Shown: positions 55,568-64,000 of the stretch, piece after piece
How the letters are laid out: each line of letters begins with the position of its first letter
How positions within the stretch are numbered: the first letter of the stretch is position 1
Assembly (NCBI RefSeq): GCF_000195915.1
Contig: NC_002578.1
Location: 62,001-126,000 of the forward strand
DNA from: Thermoplasma acidophilum DSM 1728
GTDB taxonomy: Archaea > Thermoplasmatota > Thermoplasmata > Thermoplasmatales > Thermoplasmataceae
DNA: 64,000 nt
Reading direction: 5' to 3'
The notes under the pieces: model-generated
What the model was told of the DNA's origin: nothing
The model's database searches: none
Seen by the model: the letters and a program-made list of their open reading frames with translations, nothing else
Program-made: the position numbers and the translations under genes

Positions 55568-56332
55568 TCATGCAGGGCTCAGTTCGAATTCTATGCGTTT
55601 GTTCTTCCTGCCCTTATTCTCTATCTTCCTGAGCACTATTTTTCCAACTTCTCTAGTGTTTGCAACGTGCGTACCGCCATCTGATTGTTCGTCCAGCCCC
55701 TCTATGACTATTATTCTTACAACGGGAAGAGATTCTATGAGCTTCCTTCCTGGCTCCGTCCTTGCGAGATTTGGTCTCTTCATGGCCTCCTCCCTTGATA
55801 TGTTTTCCGCGTATACGCGATGGCCTTCGGATATAAATTCGTTAGCCTCCTGTATAATCTGATCCACGAACTCCTTTGTGAAATTCTCGATGTTCATGTC
55901 AATGCGGGAACGATCTTCATAGATCTGCCCGCCGGTCAGCAAGGCCTCAGAATTGTGCTTTGCTGACACAATACCATCCAGTATGTGGATCGCAGTATGA
56001 TACCTCATGTGGGCATATCTGCGCTCCCAGTCTATCTTTCCGTATATCCTATCACCGGCTTTCAGGCCGTCTACGCTCTCAAGGATGTGAACAACATCGT
56101 CACCATGCTTCTGCACATCCACAACTCTGTAAGTCTTGTCGTCATTCACAATGATTCCGGTGTCGTTGGGCTGGCCTCCACCGGTTGGATAGAACGCAGT
56201 TCTGTCAAGCACAATGCCGTTGGAGTCCACAGAAACAACCTCAGCCTGGAACTCCTTCATATACATGTCGTCGTAATACAGTTTTTCTGTCACGGTACAC
56301 AGCATGCTATCATGCCTTAAACGCTTTGCCAT
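55568..56332 (-). CDS. alaX: AlaX-type alanyl-tRNA editing protein
   Basis: About 254 residues. It is a stand-alone homologue of the alanyl-tRNA synthetase editing domain, which clears Ser- or Gly-tRNA-Ala. YYDDMYMKEFQAEV and RTAFYPTGGGQPNDTG form the N-terminal part. HTAIH (His112, His116) is the zinc motif, and QSDGGTHVANTREVGKI is the second. The usual Cys in CGGTH is Asp here, leaving His as ligand. The frame is open to 56395, but TATA at 56361-56372 points to ATG 56332. The gene shares that promoter region with the divergent disulfide oxidoreductase. Confidence 0.9.
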   Translation of the reverse strand: MAKRLRHDSMLCTVTEKLYYDDMYMKEFQAEVVSVDSNGIVLDRTAFYPTGGGQPNDTGIIVNDDKTYRVVDVQKHGDDVVHILESVDGLKAGDRIYGKIDWERRYAHMRYHTAIHILDGIVSAKHNSEALLTGGQIYEDRSRIDMNIENFTKEFVDQIIQEANEFISEGHRVYAENISREEAMKRPNLARTEPGRKLIESLPVVRIIVIEGLDEQSDGGTHVANTREVGKIVLRKIENKGRKNKRIEFELSPA

Positions 56333-56340
56333 TGTGAATA

Positions 56341-56352
56341 CACAGATCTGTG
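56341..56352. promoter_or_regulatory. 12-bp perfect palindrome at the alaX transcription start
   Basis: CACAGATCTGTG equals its own complement. It lies between the shared TATA element (CTTAAATATAAT, 56361-56372) and the alaX start codon, so it covers the presumed alaX transcription start while sitting upstream of the TATA box for the rightward gene. A dimeric repressor would fit. Confidence 0.4.
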
Positions 56353-56388
56353 TAGCAAGGCTTAAATATAATAAAAAAATGCCTGACC

Positions 56389-57051
56389 ATGGCAAATCTG
56401 ATAAGAAAGGAAGACAGAGAATACCTTAAGGGGGAGTTTGAAAAGTATCTCAAGAACGATGTTGATCTTGTGGTTTTCACTTCAAATGATGAGAACTGCA
56501 GGTACTGCAAAGAAACTGTTCAGCTTGCAACTGAAGTATCGGAAATAAATCCGAAGATACACCTGAAGGTTTATAACTTCGATGAAGACAAGGAGATGGT
56601 GAAGAAGTACGGAGTTGAGAAGTATCCGGCAACCATCGTTTCAAAGGCAGGTGTCGAGGATGGCAGGATCGTCTATTACGGCCTTCCGTCTGGCTATGAA
56701 TTCGGTTCGCTGATAGAAGACCTCAAGAATGTATCGATGGGAGAAGCAGACGTTTCATCAAAGGCTGCAGAACTCATATCAAAGATCGACAAGCCAATAA
56801 CCATAAAGGTCTACGTTACGCCGACATGCCCGTACTGCCCGAGAGCAGTTGGAACAGCGCATAAATTTGCACTTCTCAATCCGAACATAAAGGGTGAGAT
56901 GATAGAGGCGCTGGAGTTCGAGAATGAGGCCGAAGAGGTCGGTGTTTCCAGCGTTCCGCATATAGTCATAAACAACGATGTTACATTCATAGGCGCGTAC
57001 CCGGATGACCAGTTCGCGGAGTACGTTATGGAGGCCTACGACCATCAGTAA
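56389..57051 (+). CDS. pdo: Protein disulfide oxidoreductase (double thioredoxin fold)
   Basis: A 220-residue protein made of two thioredoxin folds. Active sites are Cys37-Arg-Tyr-Cys40 (ENCRYCK) in the first and Cys147-Pro-Tyr-Cys150 (CPYCPR) in the second, each followed by a cis-proline strand (VEKYPATIV and VSSVPHIVI). PDO makes and rearranges disulfides inside thermophile cells, where disulfide-rich proteins are common. The TATA box is the shared element at 56361-56372. Two T-rich stretches after the stop end transcription. Confidence 0.93.
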   Translation: MANLIRKEDREYLKGEFEKYLKNDVDLVVFTSNDENCRYCKETVQLATEVSEINPKIHLKVYNFDEDKEMVKKYGVEKYPATIVSKAGVEDGRIVYYGLPSGYEFGSLIEDLKNVSMGEADVSSKAAELISKIDKPITIKVYVTPTCPYCPRAVGTAHKFALLNPNIKGEMIEALEFENEAEEVGVSSVPHIVINNDVTFIGAYPDDQFAEYVMEAYDHQ

Positions 57052-57077
57052 ATAAAATTTACTATATCTTGTAATAA

Positions 57078-57085
57078 TTTTTTTT
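57078..57085 (+). terminator. T-run terminator after the disulfide oxidoreductase gene
   Basis: Eight consecutive T about 27 bases after the stop codon, in an AT-rich spacer of 183 bases that separates the gene from the sugar transporter operon. No hairpin is needed for archaeal termination. Confidence 0.45.
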
Positions 57086-57234
57086 GCATTGATTATTATT
57101 CTATATAATAGTTTTCATTCAATCCTGATGAGTTTTGCCTTGCAGATCACATCATAACTTAATTCTATGGATTTGCAAGAGAGTATATATTTTGCTAAAG
57201 AAAAAGTTAAATAATCTATTTCCGATTATACACT

Positions 57235-58710
57235 ATGGACAGTAGTAATGACGATAAGAATAAGGGGACCAGCTATCAGCCACCCTCCGGTGGTGGATAC
57301 AAGCCCCCTTCTTCCGGAAAGAAAAACAGAAAGCTTGTCTGGGCGGTTGTTGCGGTTGTCGTAATAGTGGTAGTAGCCACCGTGAGTGTTGAGGCATACT
57401 ACTCAAACAAGGCAGCGCACACGATAACAATATGGAGCTCCCAGAGTGCAGGCGGGGAGACGCAGGTATTTGATCAGGCTGTGAAAGCGTTCGAAGCAAA
57501 ATATCCTAACATAACGCTTCAAATAGATACAGCTGTTGCAGTTGGTTCTGCATCCACATATCTTACGGCAGCCCATGCGGGTAAAGCACCTAATGTGTAC
57601 AGGGATACTAGCGACGATGCCGCAGTTCTTTGGGCTTCAGGATCGCTGATAAACATGAGCGATGAATTCAACAGTTCCTACTTTTCGCAGTTTGAGCCAG
57701 CAGCATTGAATGACTGGACGTACCATGGAAGCATATACGGTATACCCATCAACATAAACGGGAATGCACTCTACTACAACAAGATGTATGTAAAGACACC
57801 GCCAAAGACAATATACCAGCTTATACAGGACGCGAAGAGTGTTACTGGCGAAAAGGCTCCAAATGGAAAGACTGTATATGGCTTCCCCTACGGCCTGGGG
57901 CTATGGTATGGCTACAATGCAGCTGCGTGGTTCCCTGCATTTAACGCGACAATCTTCAATTCCTCGATGTATCCGCAGCTGAACTCTGTAAATTCTACTA
58001 AAACGATCGGATTCCTCTACAATCTCACTTATTATTATAAGGTCAGCCCAACCGGGCTAAGCAGCCAGACAGACGTCATAAGCATGTTCGAGGATAATGA
58101 ATCAGCATTCATAGAGGAGGGCCCATGGGAGCAGTCAACATTTGAGAGCTATCTCGGAAGCAATCTCGGCGTTGCCCCACTGCCATTTAACAATGCCACA
58201 GGATCATGGGTTGAACCAATCTGGGGTTCTATAGGCTATGTGGTTTCCAACAGCAAGGCTAGCGGTGCAAACCCGACTCAGATATGGGCCTCAATACAGT
58301 TCGTGAAGATGATGACAAACGTAACAAACCAGGAGCTACTATTCAAGGAGGCCGGTGATTTTCCATCGGCAATAGCTGCAAATAACTGGGCAATAAGTCA
58401 TAATTCCACAGATCCATACGCACAGTACTGGTTTGATCAGGAAGCACACACACAGATACAGCCAAACTATCTTGCATTCAACGCATACTGGACGCCATTC
58501 AACACGCAGATGTATGCTCTATATGTTGGAGGTTCTGGGAACATAACACAGGCAGCAACCGCTCTGGAGAATCAGATAATCGCCACGATGAAATCAGCTG
58601 GATATCCACCATTCATCTCTGCAACTACGATCTCGCTTCTGCAGGTTTCCTCTGCAAGCGAGAATCTATATTTCTTCGCTGAAAGTTCAGTTAGCGGAAT
58701 AAAATTATAA
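57235..58710 (+). CDS. Sugar ABC transporter substrate-binding protein, membrane-anchored
   Basis: A 491-residue solute-binding protein of the maltose/multiple-sugar type. A cytoplasmic tail of about 33 residues rich in Gly, Pro and Ser (GGGYKPPSSGKKNRK) is followed by one membrane helix (LVWAVVAVVVIVVVATVSV). The binding domain then begins as usual with TITIWSSQSAGGETQVFDQAVKAFEAKYPNI, and later LYYNKMYVKTPP and EEGPWE. There is no lipobox Cys, so the helix anchors it. Many N-x-S/T sites suggest glycosylation. It precedes two permease genes and a secreted GH57 enzyme, so malto-oligosaccharides are the likely cargo. Confidence 0.9.
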   Translation: MDSSNDDKNKGTSYQPPSGGGYKPPSSGKKNRKLVWAVVAVVVIVVVATVSVEAYYSNKAAHTITIWSSQSAGGETQVFDQAVKAFEAKYPNITLQIDTAVAVGSASTYLTAAHAGKAPNVYRDTSDDAAVLWASGSLINMSDEFNSSYFSQFEPAALNDWTYHGSIYGIPININGNALYYNKMYVKTPPKTIYQLIQDAKSVTGEKAPNGKTVYGFPYGLGLWYGYNAAAWFPAFNATIFNSSMYPQLNSVNSTKTIGFLYNLTYYYKVSPTGLSSQTDVISMFEDNESAFIEEGPWEQSTFESYLGSNLGVAPLPFNNATGSWVEPIWGSIGYVVSNSKASGANPTQIWASIQFVKMMTNVTNQELLFKEAGDFPSAIAANNWAISHNSTDPYAQYWFDQEAHTQIQPNYLAFNAYWTPFNTQMYALYVGGSGNITQAATALENQIIATMKSAGYPPFISATTISLLQVSSASENLYFFAESSVSGIKL

Positions 58711-58729
58711 GCAACGCTAGGCTTTAGCT

Positions 58730-59644
58730 ATGAAGAGCATGAAAACATCTAACATATCAAATTTTTTCAATAAGAATCTAGATTGGAAGAGCATCATCTA
58801 TGTCTTACCGGTGATAGCCGTTCTGATATTCCTCGACTTCTACCCTATAGGTGTTGGCATATACTTCTCCTTCACAAACCTCAATGTTGTGCATTTCTAC
58901 GATTATAGTTTCATAGGCCTTGCAAATTACGTATCTATAGTGACCTCCAGCGCATTCCTACAGATAATATTGCATACGATAATATGGAGCGTTGGAAGCA
59001 CGGCTCTAATGGTGCCGATGGGCTTTGCCCTTGCACTTGTCATCAACCAGAAAGGCCTTATAGGAAAGAGATTCTACAGAACTCTTATACTCTTTCCATG
59101 GGCTTATCCAGCCTTTATCACGCTCCTTATATGGAAAAATATGCTTAGTTACCATTTTGGAATAATAAACGAAGTCCTGAACGCAATTGGAATAAAAGGG
59201 CTTTTTTGGCTTGGAAGCCCTTCACTGGCCATGCTCTCCCTGATACTCGTGAACCTGTGGCTTTCATTTCCATATTATACATACGTTTTTACCGCTTCCA
59301 TACAAAGTATCCCGTCCGAGTTATACGATGCAGCTGAGATGGATGGATATGGCACTTTGCGGACGCTCAGGCGTATAACAATTCCAATGCTCAGCAGGCA
59401 ATTCGCTTTCATAACGATATTCGGTTTCATATTCACATGGAACAACTTCTATCCTGTATTCCTGCTTACAGGTGGCGGGCCACTGATATCCACGCAGATA
59501 CTCATTACCTACTCCTACTATGAGGCCTTCACATACCTTGCCTATGGTGTTGGAATTGCCTATGCAATAATTTCCATACTTATCCTGCTAGTACTGGTTG
59601 TGCTTGCAAATAAGTACACCAAGATGATGCAGGTGCTCTATTAG
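58730..59644 (+). CDS. Sugar ABC transporter permease (MalF type)
   Basis: A 304-residue permease with six membrane helices. The ATPase-docking EAA loop reads ELYDAAEMDGYGTLRTLRRITIPML, the hallmark of importers. N-terminal motif YPIGVGIYFSFTNL matches MalF/UgpA-like proteins. It pairs with the permease at 59653 to form the channel. It starts 19 bases after the binding protein gene. The matching ATPase (MalK/MsmX type) is not in this window. Confidence 0.92.
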   Translation: MKSMKTSNISNFFNKNLDWKSIIYVLPVIAVLIFLDFYPIGVGIYFSFTNLNVVHFYDYSFIGLANYVSIVTSSAFLQIILHTIIWSVGSTALMVPMGFALALVINQKGLIGKRFYRTLILFPWAYPAFITLLIWKNMLSYHFGIINEVLNAIGIKGLFWLGSPSLAMLSLILVNLWLSFPYYTYVFTASIQSIPSELYDAAEMDGYGTLRTLRRITIPMLSRQFAFITIFGFIFTWNNFYPVFLLTGGGPLISTQILITYSYYEAFTYLAYGVGIAYAIISILILLVLVVLANKYTKMMQVLY

Positions 59645-59652
59645 GTGGTAAA

Positions 59653-60564
59653 ATGGAAGAAACAAATGAGAATAAGAATATGAGGCGCCCAAGATACGCA
59701 GAGGCTTATATGCGTAAGAATACGTATTATAAGCGCATTTCTTTAATCAAGAAGATCCTCTCGCACATAATACTCATAATAGTTGGGATATATTCCATAT
59801 TTCCGATATATTATGTAGTTTTAACATCCCTGAGCTCTGTGAACAGCATAGCTGAAACAAGCCTGTCTGATCTTCTCCCCAAATTCTTTTCGCTATCAAA
59901 TTATTACCTGATACTTTTCAAGTATCCCTTCTTCACATGGCTAGGGAACACACTTATATTCTGTACAGCTTCCACAGCGATAGGAATTGCATTCGCAATA
60001 ATAGCCGGCATAGGCATGGCGAGGTTCAACATACCTGGTAAGAAGGCGATCCTATACATGATGCTAATACTGACCATGTTTCCGTTTGTTGTTATGGTTA
60101 TACCACTCTATTTCATGTTTGCAACGCTGCATCTTATTGATACGTACCAGGGCCTCATACTGGCATACACCGGCGGTGCCCTGATATACTCATCTTGGTT
60201 GATAATGAACTATGTAAACTCCCTGCCAAAGGACTATGAAGAAGCAGCACAGCTTGACGGTCTTACGCAGTCACAGGCCTTATTCAGAATATTGGTTCCA
60301 ATGTCAAGGCCAGTGATAATATTTGCAGTACTGGTCGCATTCATGGGTCCATACACAGATTATGCTCTTGCAGGGCAATTCATAACGACACCGAGTATGT
60401 ACACACTGGCCATAGGTCTTTACTACACTTCAACAGGGACAGTGGTCATGAATTACAACGTTTATGCGGCTTTCTCCGTTCTCATGGGCCTTCCTCTGTT
60501 CATACTCTTCTTCGTGTTCCAGAAATACCTCGTCAGTGGTTTCAGTCTAGCTACGTATAAATGA
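59653..60564 (+). CDS. Sugar ABC transporter permease (MalG type)
   Basis: A 303-residue partner permease with six helices. The EAA loop is DYEEAAQLDGLTQSQALFRILVPMSRPVI. PIYYVVLTSLSS near the N-terminus and the C-terminal QKYLVSGFSLATYK are normal for MalG-like proteins, whose tail reaches into the binding-protein side or ATPase. Eight bases separate it from the MalF-type gene. A T-rich stretch follows at 60565-60600 before the GH57 gene, which has its own TATA-like element (AAATATTTATAG, 60648-60660). Confidence 0.92.
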   Translation: MEETNENKNMRRPRYAEAYMRKNTYYKRISLIKKILSHIILIIVGIYSIFPIYYVVLTSLSSVNSIAETSLSDLLPKFFSLSNYYLILFKYPFFTWLGNTLIFCTASTAIGIAFAIIAGIGMARFNIPGKKAILYMMLILTMFPFVVMVIPLYFMFATLHLIDTYQGLILAYTGGALIYSSWLIMNYVNSLPKDYEEAAQLDGLTQSQALFRILVPMSRPVIIFAVLVAFMGPYTDYALAGQFITTPSMYTLAIGLYYTSTGTVVMNYNVYAAFSVLMGLPLFILFFVFQKYLVSGFSLATYK

Positions 60565-60680
60565 TTTTTTGCACAGATAATTATTCATAATTTTTTAAAT
60601 TAATTTCCGTATTTTCTGCTTATTTCTATCGTAAATGTACATTGAAAAAAATATTTATAGAGATTAGGGTTTATTATACC

Positions 60681-63600
60681 ATGCAAAGTAGTAATAAGAT
60701 GATAATAGTTCTAGTAATGGTCTCTCTCTTTCTTACCTCGCTTATGGCATCTTCAGTGTCAGCAGCCTCTCCGATGCCTTCGCAGCCCATACAGGTGACG
60801 CAAGGAAGCATAAGCTTCACAGGCAACGTTAAAGCAGACTTTTCTGGACACCTCATTTACAGGAATACGGAACCTTCGCTCTGGGGAAGTAATAATAATA
60901 TATCATCATTTTATGTTTCGTTCAACGCAACGGATCTTTTTCTCGGAATTGAAGAGAACATCAGCAGCAACGCCCTTTACGTTTTCATAAGCAACGGTAC
61001 CGATTCGCCTTACGGAACTTACGAAATATCGAATCTCAACGTCTGGGCGAGAAACATAAAGTTCTCAAGTCCGATCAACTACTTTTCTGCAGCATATTTT
61101 GGTGGAGATAATACGGGCATAACGGGATACGGAACATATCTCATCAATACCTCTCTCGCAAACCCATCACCCAATGCAAATCTGATACCTAGTACCTTCA
61201 GGTTCAATTCATCTGCAAACACCACAGAGATAGCAATTCCCTGGACATCCTTGTTTCCGGATGGCTACACCGGGCAGCTCATTATGAACTTTTCACTCTT
61301 CGTGGTGGGTGGAGAAGGATCATGGGTGGGAACTGGCATACCGTATCATCAGCAGGGTATATACAGCGATGGTAGCCAGCCATTCTTTATGGTCAATAAT
61401 ACACTTTCTCTGGACTTCGGGCACATGAATATACCGTCTTCAAGGCCAAAACCAATAGATCTTGCCATAATATACAATGATCATCAACCGCTCTACAAGA
61501 TCGTCGGATCAAACAACTACGTACTGCCCTGGACGGAAGTACACGCCACTTCCGAATACATTGAACAGGCGCTCATTGCACACATGTTCCCGCAAATAAA
61601 TGTAACATATGAGCTGTCCGGATCGCTCCTTTATCAGCTCGTAAACATATCCACGGATCCTTACTATAATAACACATTCATACAGTATGCATTCATACCT
61701 TACAGCGAACTGAACACAACACAGAATCAGAGTTTACTGGCGAACATAACAGCGGACTACTTCAGCATACCGTCCTACGTGTATAAGCTGGACGAACCAG
61801 CTTCCAATGAATACCTTGAGCTTCACAATATATGGGCTTCCGGTGGAAAATTGAGCAAGGCACAATTTGAAGATGCCAAGGTGCTCTGGTTCCTGTATGA
61901 TATCAGCACACCTCTTGTTGAGGGTCAGCTCGGATCCACCTGGATGAACAGCACAATTTGGGCCATGCACAATCAAACCTCGTTCAGCCAGAGAGACCTG
62001 ACGGAGATACTCCACTATTCAAAATGGCTTACCGGACAGGTTATACCAGCTTTCAGGAATGATATGCTTGGAAATGATCTGGGGAGCGACAACGTTGAAC
62101 TATTTACAAGCCCATTCTATCACCCGCTTACGCCGCTGCTACTGGCCAATAATATATCTGGACCGGATGGAACTATACAGAAAGCCTCTTATTACAGCGA
62201 TGTGCTGGCTCAGATGAATATAAGCAGGGGTCAGTTCCACGAACTCTTTGGGCAGTGGCCATCAGGTATGTATGCCCCAGAGTTCACGGTATCATATCAG
62301 ATGATGCAGGCCATAAATGAATCCGGAGCCATATGGAGCAACAGTGCTGAAGCAACCCTTCGTGCTTCCGGAATAAATGCGCTGGGATATGACTTTGGTA
62401 ACGGTGGCAACGTATCCCAGATGATGAACCTTTACACCCCATACATAGCATTGGGACCAAACAACACCTCGGTTTACATGTTCTTCAGGGACGGGTACAT
62501 ATCAAATAACTGGGCGTTCAACTACGGCAACCTGCCAACATGGACCGCAGTGGACAACATTATAAATTATCTCAAAGGGGTTTACAGCGCAATCCCGGCA
62601 CAGTATCATCAGAGAACATTGGTAACAATCGGTATAGACGGAGAGAATTGGATGTTTATGTCTCCGTTCGCAGAGGATGGCGTTCCGTTTCTCGAGGATC
62701 TCTATACAGCTCTGGAACAGAACTCTACATATATTCACACCGTTACGCCTGAACAGTTTATAAATCAGATTAAAAATGAGGGAATTAAACTACCAGTGAT
62801 ACAGCACCTTGCTACCGCAGGCTGGAACAGCGGAAATGGAGAAGCTGCTCCCTATCAGAGCAATATATACCTTACGCAGTGGTCTGGGGATTCTGTTCAG
62901 GACTTTTACTGGCAGGCACTAAATGAGGTAAGAAGTGAAGTTTTGACATATCAGAAGATAAACAATTTAACGCAATTGCAGAACTATTCATCTTTTGAAA
63001 ACAACCTTACCGCCAACAGCATTGAGGGCAATCTGACAAGGGCATGGAACGGCATCTACGCAGCAGAGGGAAGCGACTGGTTCTTCCAGATGGCTCCATG
63101 GACCATAAGCAGTTCGAACACGCTTCCATTTGACTACATTTTCAAAGGGGATCTTACATATGCGCTGAAGCAGATAGGCGCAAAGGTGCCGAATTATCTT
63201 ACACTTGGTTACACTCCACCTCTGGTTCCGACTTCGATGGGAAACTACACTGTTCAGCATTCCCCATCTCTGAACGGATACCCGGGTGAGACCATCAGCA
63301 CTCCCTACGGGATAGCTTCAACTCCGGTTGTGAGAAACCAGTGGAATGGCAGCATAGAGTACACCGATAACAACGCTTCGCATGGAGGCGTATCGCAGGT
63401 TGATATAGAGTACAATTCAACAACGCTGTTCGTTCAGGTCTACATAAACGGTCCAGCGTGGATTTACGGCATCGATCCGCTGAACAGCATTGGTGTCTAC
63501 ATTTCAATGCCTGATCCTACGATGGGAAGCAACATCAGCAATGACGTCCAGAGTTCTTCATTCTACACGGTAAATGGTTTGCAGAGTCTCGACTTTGCAG

Positions 63601-64000
63601 CCATGTACGCTGCTGTGATCAACGTGTCCTCGTTCAGTGATGGTGCGGGTTATTACAATTCATTCGTGTCGACCGGCCTTGACCACTGGTCTATTTTGCC
63701 ACATAATCCAAACATGATCGCCTTTGCCAGATCAGTGGTGCAGTTCGCCATTCCCATGTCTATGATCGGCATAGTGCCAGGCGAATCATTTGAGATGGGG
63801 GTGTATGCCTACGATGGGCAATGCAATATCAGCAGTTCGCTATCTCCAGTTTACATAGATATACCACAGTCCATCGCTGCTTATGTACTTGTATCCTCTA
63901 TACACAACACAGTTCCGCCAGTAGGGGATGGATATTACACCTATCCTGATCAGCCGACGCAGATACCTCCTGGATCGCTGAATCTTGAATACGTAAATGT
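60681..64000 (+). CDS. Secreted GH57 amylopullulanase-like glycosidase (3' end outside window)
   Basis: An uninterrupted frame of 1106 codons that leaves the window. Residues 1-28 form a signal peptide (MIIVLVMVSLFLTSLMASSVSA). A beta-sandwich region follows (about 40-230), then the GH57 catalytic barrel. Its motifs are IIYNDHQPLY, SGMYAPEFTVS with the nucleophile Glu534, TIGIDGENWMF with the acid Asp653, and AAEGSDWFFQ, typical of amylopullulanases. The end (GDGYYTYPDQPTQIPPGSL) begins a glucodextranase-type C-terminal domain. It should cut starch, glycogen or pullulan outside the cell, feeding the importer encoded just before it. Numerous N-x-S/T sites suggest heavy glycosylation. Confidence 0.9.
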   Translation, partial: MQSSNKMIIVLVMVSLFLTSLMASSVSAASPMPSQPIQVTQGSISFTGNVKADFSGHLIYRNTEPSLWGSNNNISSFYVSFNATDLFLGIEENISSNALYVFISNGTDSPYGTYEISNLNVWARNIKFSSPINYFSAAYFGGDNTGITGYGTYLINTSLANPSPNANLIPSTFRFNSSANTTEIAIPWTSLFPDGYTGQLIMNFSLFVVGGEGSWVGTGIPYHQQGIYSDGSQPFFMVNNTLSLDFGHMNIPSSRPKPIDLAIIYNDHQPLYKIVGSNNYVLPWTEVHATSEYIEQALIAHMFPQINVTYELSGSLLYQLVNISTDPYYNNTFIQYAFIPYSELNTTQNQSLLANITADYFSIPSYVYKLDEPASNEYLELHNIWASGGKLSKAQFEDAKVLWFLYDISTPLVEGQLGSTWMNSTIWAMHNQTSFSQRDLTEILHYSKWLTGQVIPAFRNDMLGNDLGSDNVELFTSPFYHPLTPLLLANNISGPDGTIQKASYYSDVLAQMNISRGQFHELFGQWPSGMYAPEFTVSYQMMQAINESGAIWSNSAEATLRASGINALGYDFGNGGNVSQMMNLYTPYIALGPNNTSVYMFFRDGYISNNWAFNYGNLPTWTAVDNIINYLKGVYSAIPAQYHQRTLVTIGIDGENWMFMSPFAEDGVPFLEDLYTALEQNSTYIHTVTPEQFINQIKNEGIKLPVIQHLATAGWNSGNGEAAPYQSNIYLTQWSGDSVQDFYWQALNEVRSEVLTYQKINNLTQLQNYSSFENNLTANSIEGNLTRAWNGIYAAEGSDWFFQMAPWTISSSNTLPFDYIFKGDLTYALKQIGAKVPNYLTLGYTPPLVPTSMGNYTVQHSPSLNGYPGETISTPYGIASTPVVRNQWNGSIEYTDNNASHGGVSQVDIEYNSTTLFVQVYINGPAWIYGIDPLNSIGVYISMPDPTMGSNISNDVQSSSFYTVNGLQSLDFAAMYAAVINVSSFSDGAGYYNSFVSTGLDHWSILPHNPNMIAFARSVVQFAIPMSMIGIVPGESFEMGVYAYDGQCNISSSLSPVYIDIPQSIAAYVLVSSIHNTVPPVGDGYYTYPDQPTQIPPGSLNLEYVN

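Overview
The window comes from a moderately AT-rich thermoacidophilic archaeon and is almost certainly Thermoplasma acidophilum. The 90-residue HU-type chromatin protein at 27546-27818 matches HTa of that species as I remember it. Archaeal-type DnaG, Pth2, CarS, PRPP synthetase, ZPR1, S7/S12 and FtsZ sit beside it. Many genes have a TATA box about 25 bases before the start codon, as expected for leaderless archaeal mRNAs, while genes inside operons overlap by 1-20 bases. AGG, ATA, GAG and AAG codons dominate real genes. No rRNA, tRNA or CRISPR array was found.

Layout. 1-6138: topoisomerase I start, acylphosphatase, an ABC exporter, a ferritin-VIT1 iron transporter, a class III aminotransferase and an Hjc-like nuclease. 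6139-8584: the one clearly accessory stretch, with a Panacea/YwgA-like gene, a frameshifted PIN toxin and a decayed zinc-ribbon protein gene. 8585-19953: ftsZ, pyrF, sppA, a cobalamin group (cobQ, cbiB, a permease, a CobT-like protein), folP, a PLP sulfur enzyme, tmk and purN. 20050-20111: a textbook box C/D sRNA. 20159-26268: CDGSH protein, degenerate KaiC-like protein, gluconate dehydratase, MBL hydrolase, an ABC exporter with a broken ATPase gene, purM. 26440-34576: S12-S7, HTa, a CopD-like membrane protein, a TIM-barrel endonuclease, dnaG with an overlapping Lon-like AAA+ gene, hisS. 34573-42391: an isoprenoid operon (GNAT, ipk, fni, ZPR1), an MBL protein, an HTH-CBS regulator, carS, pth2 and a PhoU-like protein. 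42573-57051: central metabolism (aconitase, threonine dehydratase, isocitrate dehydrogenase, aroD, prs, KDG kinase, PEPCK) with kptA, alaX and a protein disulfide oxidoreductase. 57235-64000: a sugar ABC importer (binding protein and two permeases, no ATPase) followed by a large secreted GH57 amylopullulanase-like enzyme that runs off the window.

How it fits together. Gluconate dehydratase (21173) and the BadF/BadG-type KDG kinase (52604) belong to the same Entner-Doudoroff branch. PEPCK, aconitase and isocitrate dehydrogenase complete the central carbon part. Ipk and Fni make IPP and DMAPP, and CarS works further along the lipid pathway. The GH57 enzyme and its importer are a polysaccharide-scavenging unit.

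The most interesting items are the C/D sRNA, the Panacea-PIN toxin-antitoxin locus with its frameshift, the zinc-ribbon pseudogene with two in-frame amber codons, the Lon-like ATPase that has a zinc ribbon and no protease domain, the ABC ATPase broken exactly in its signature motif, two TnpB remnants, and several undocumented inverted repeats.
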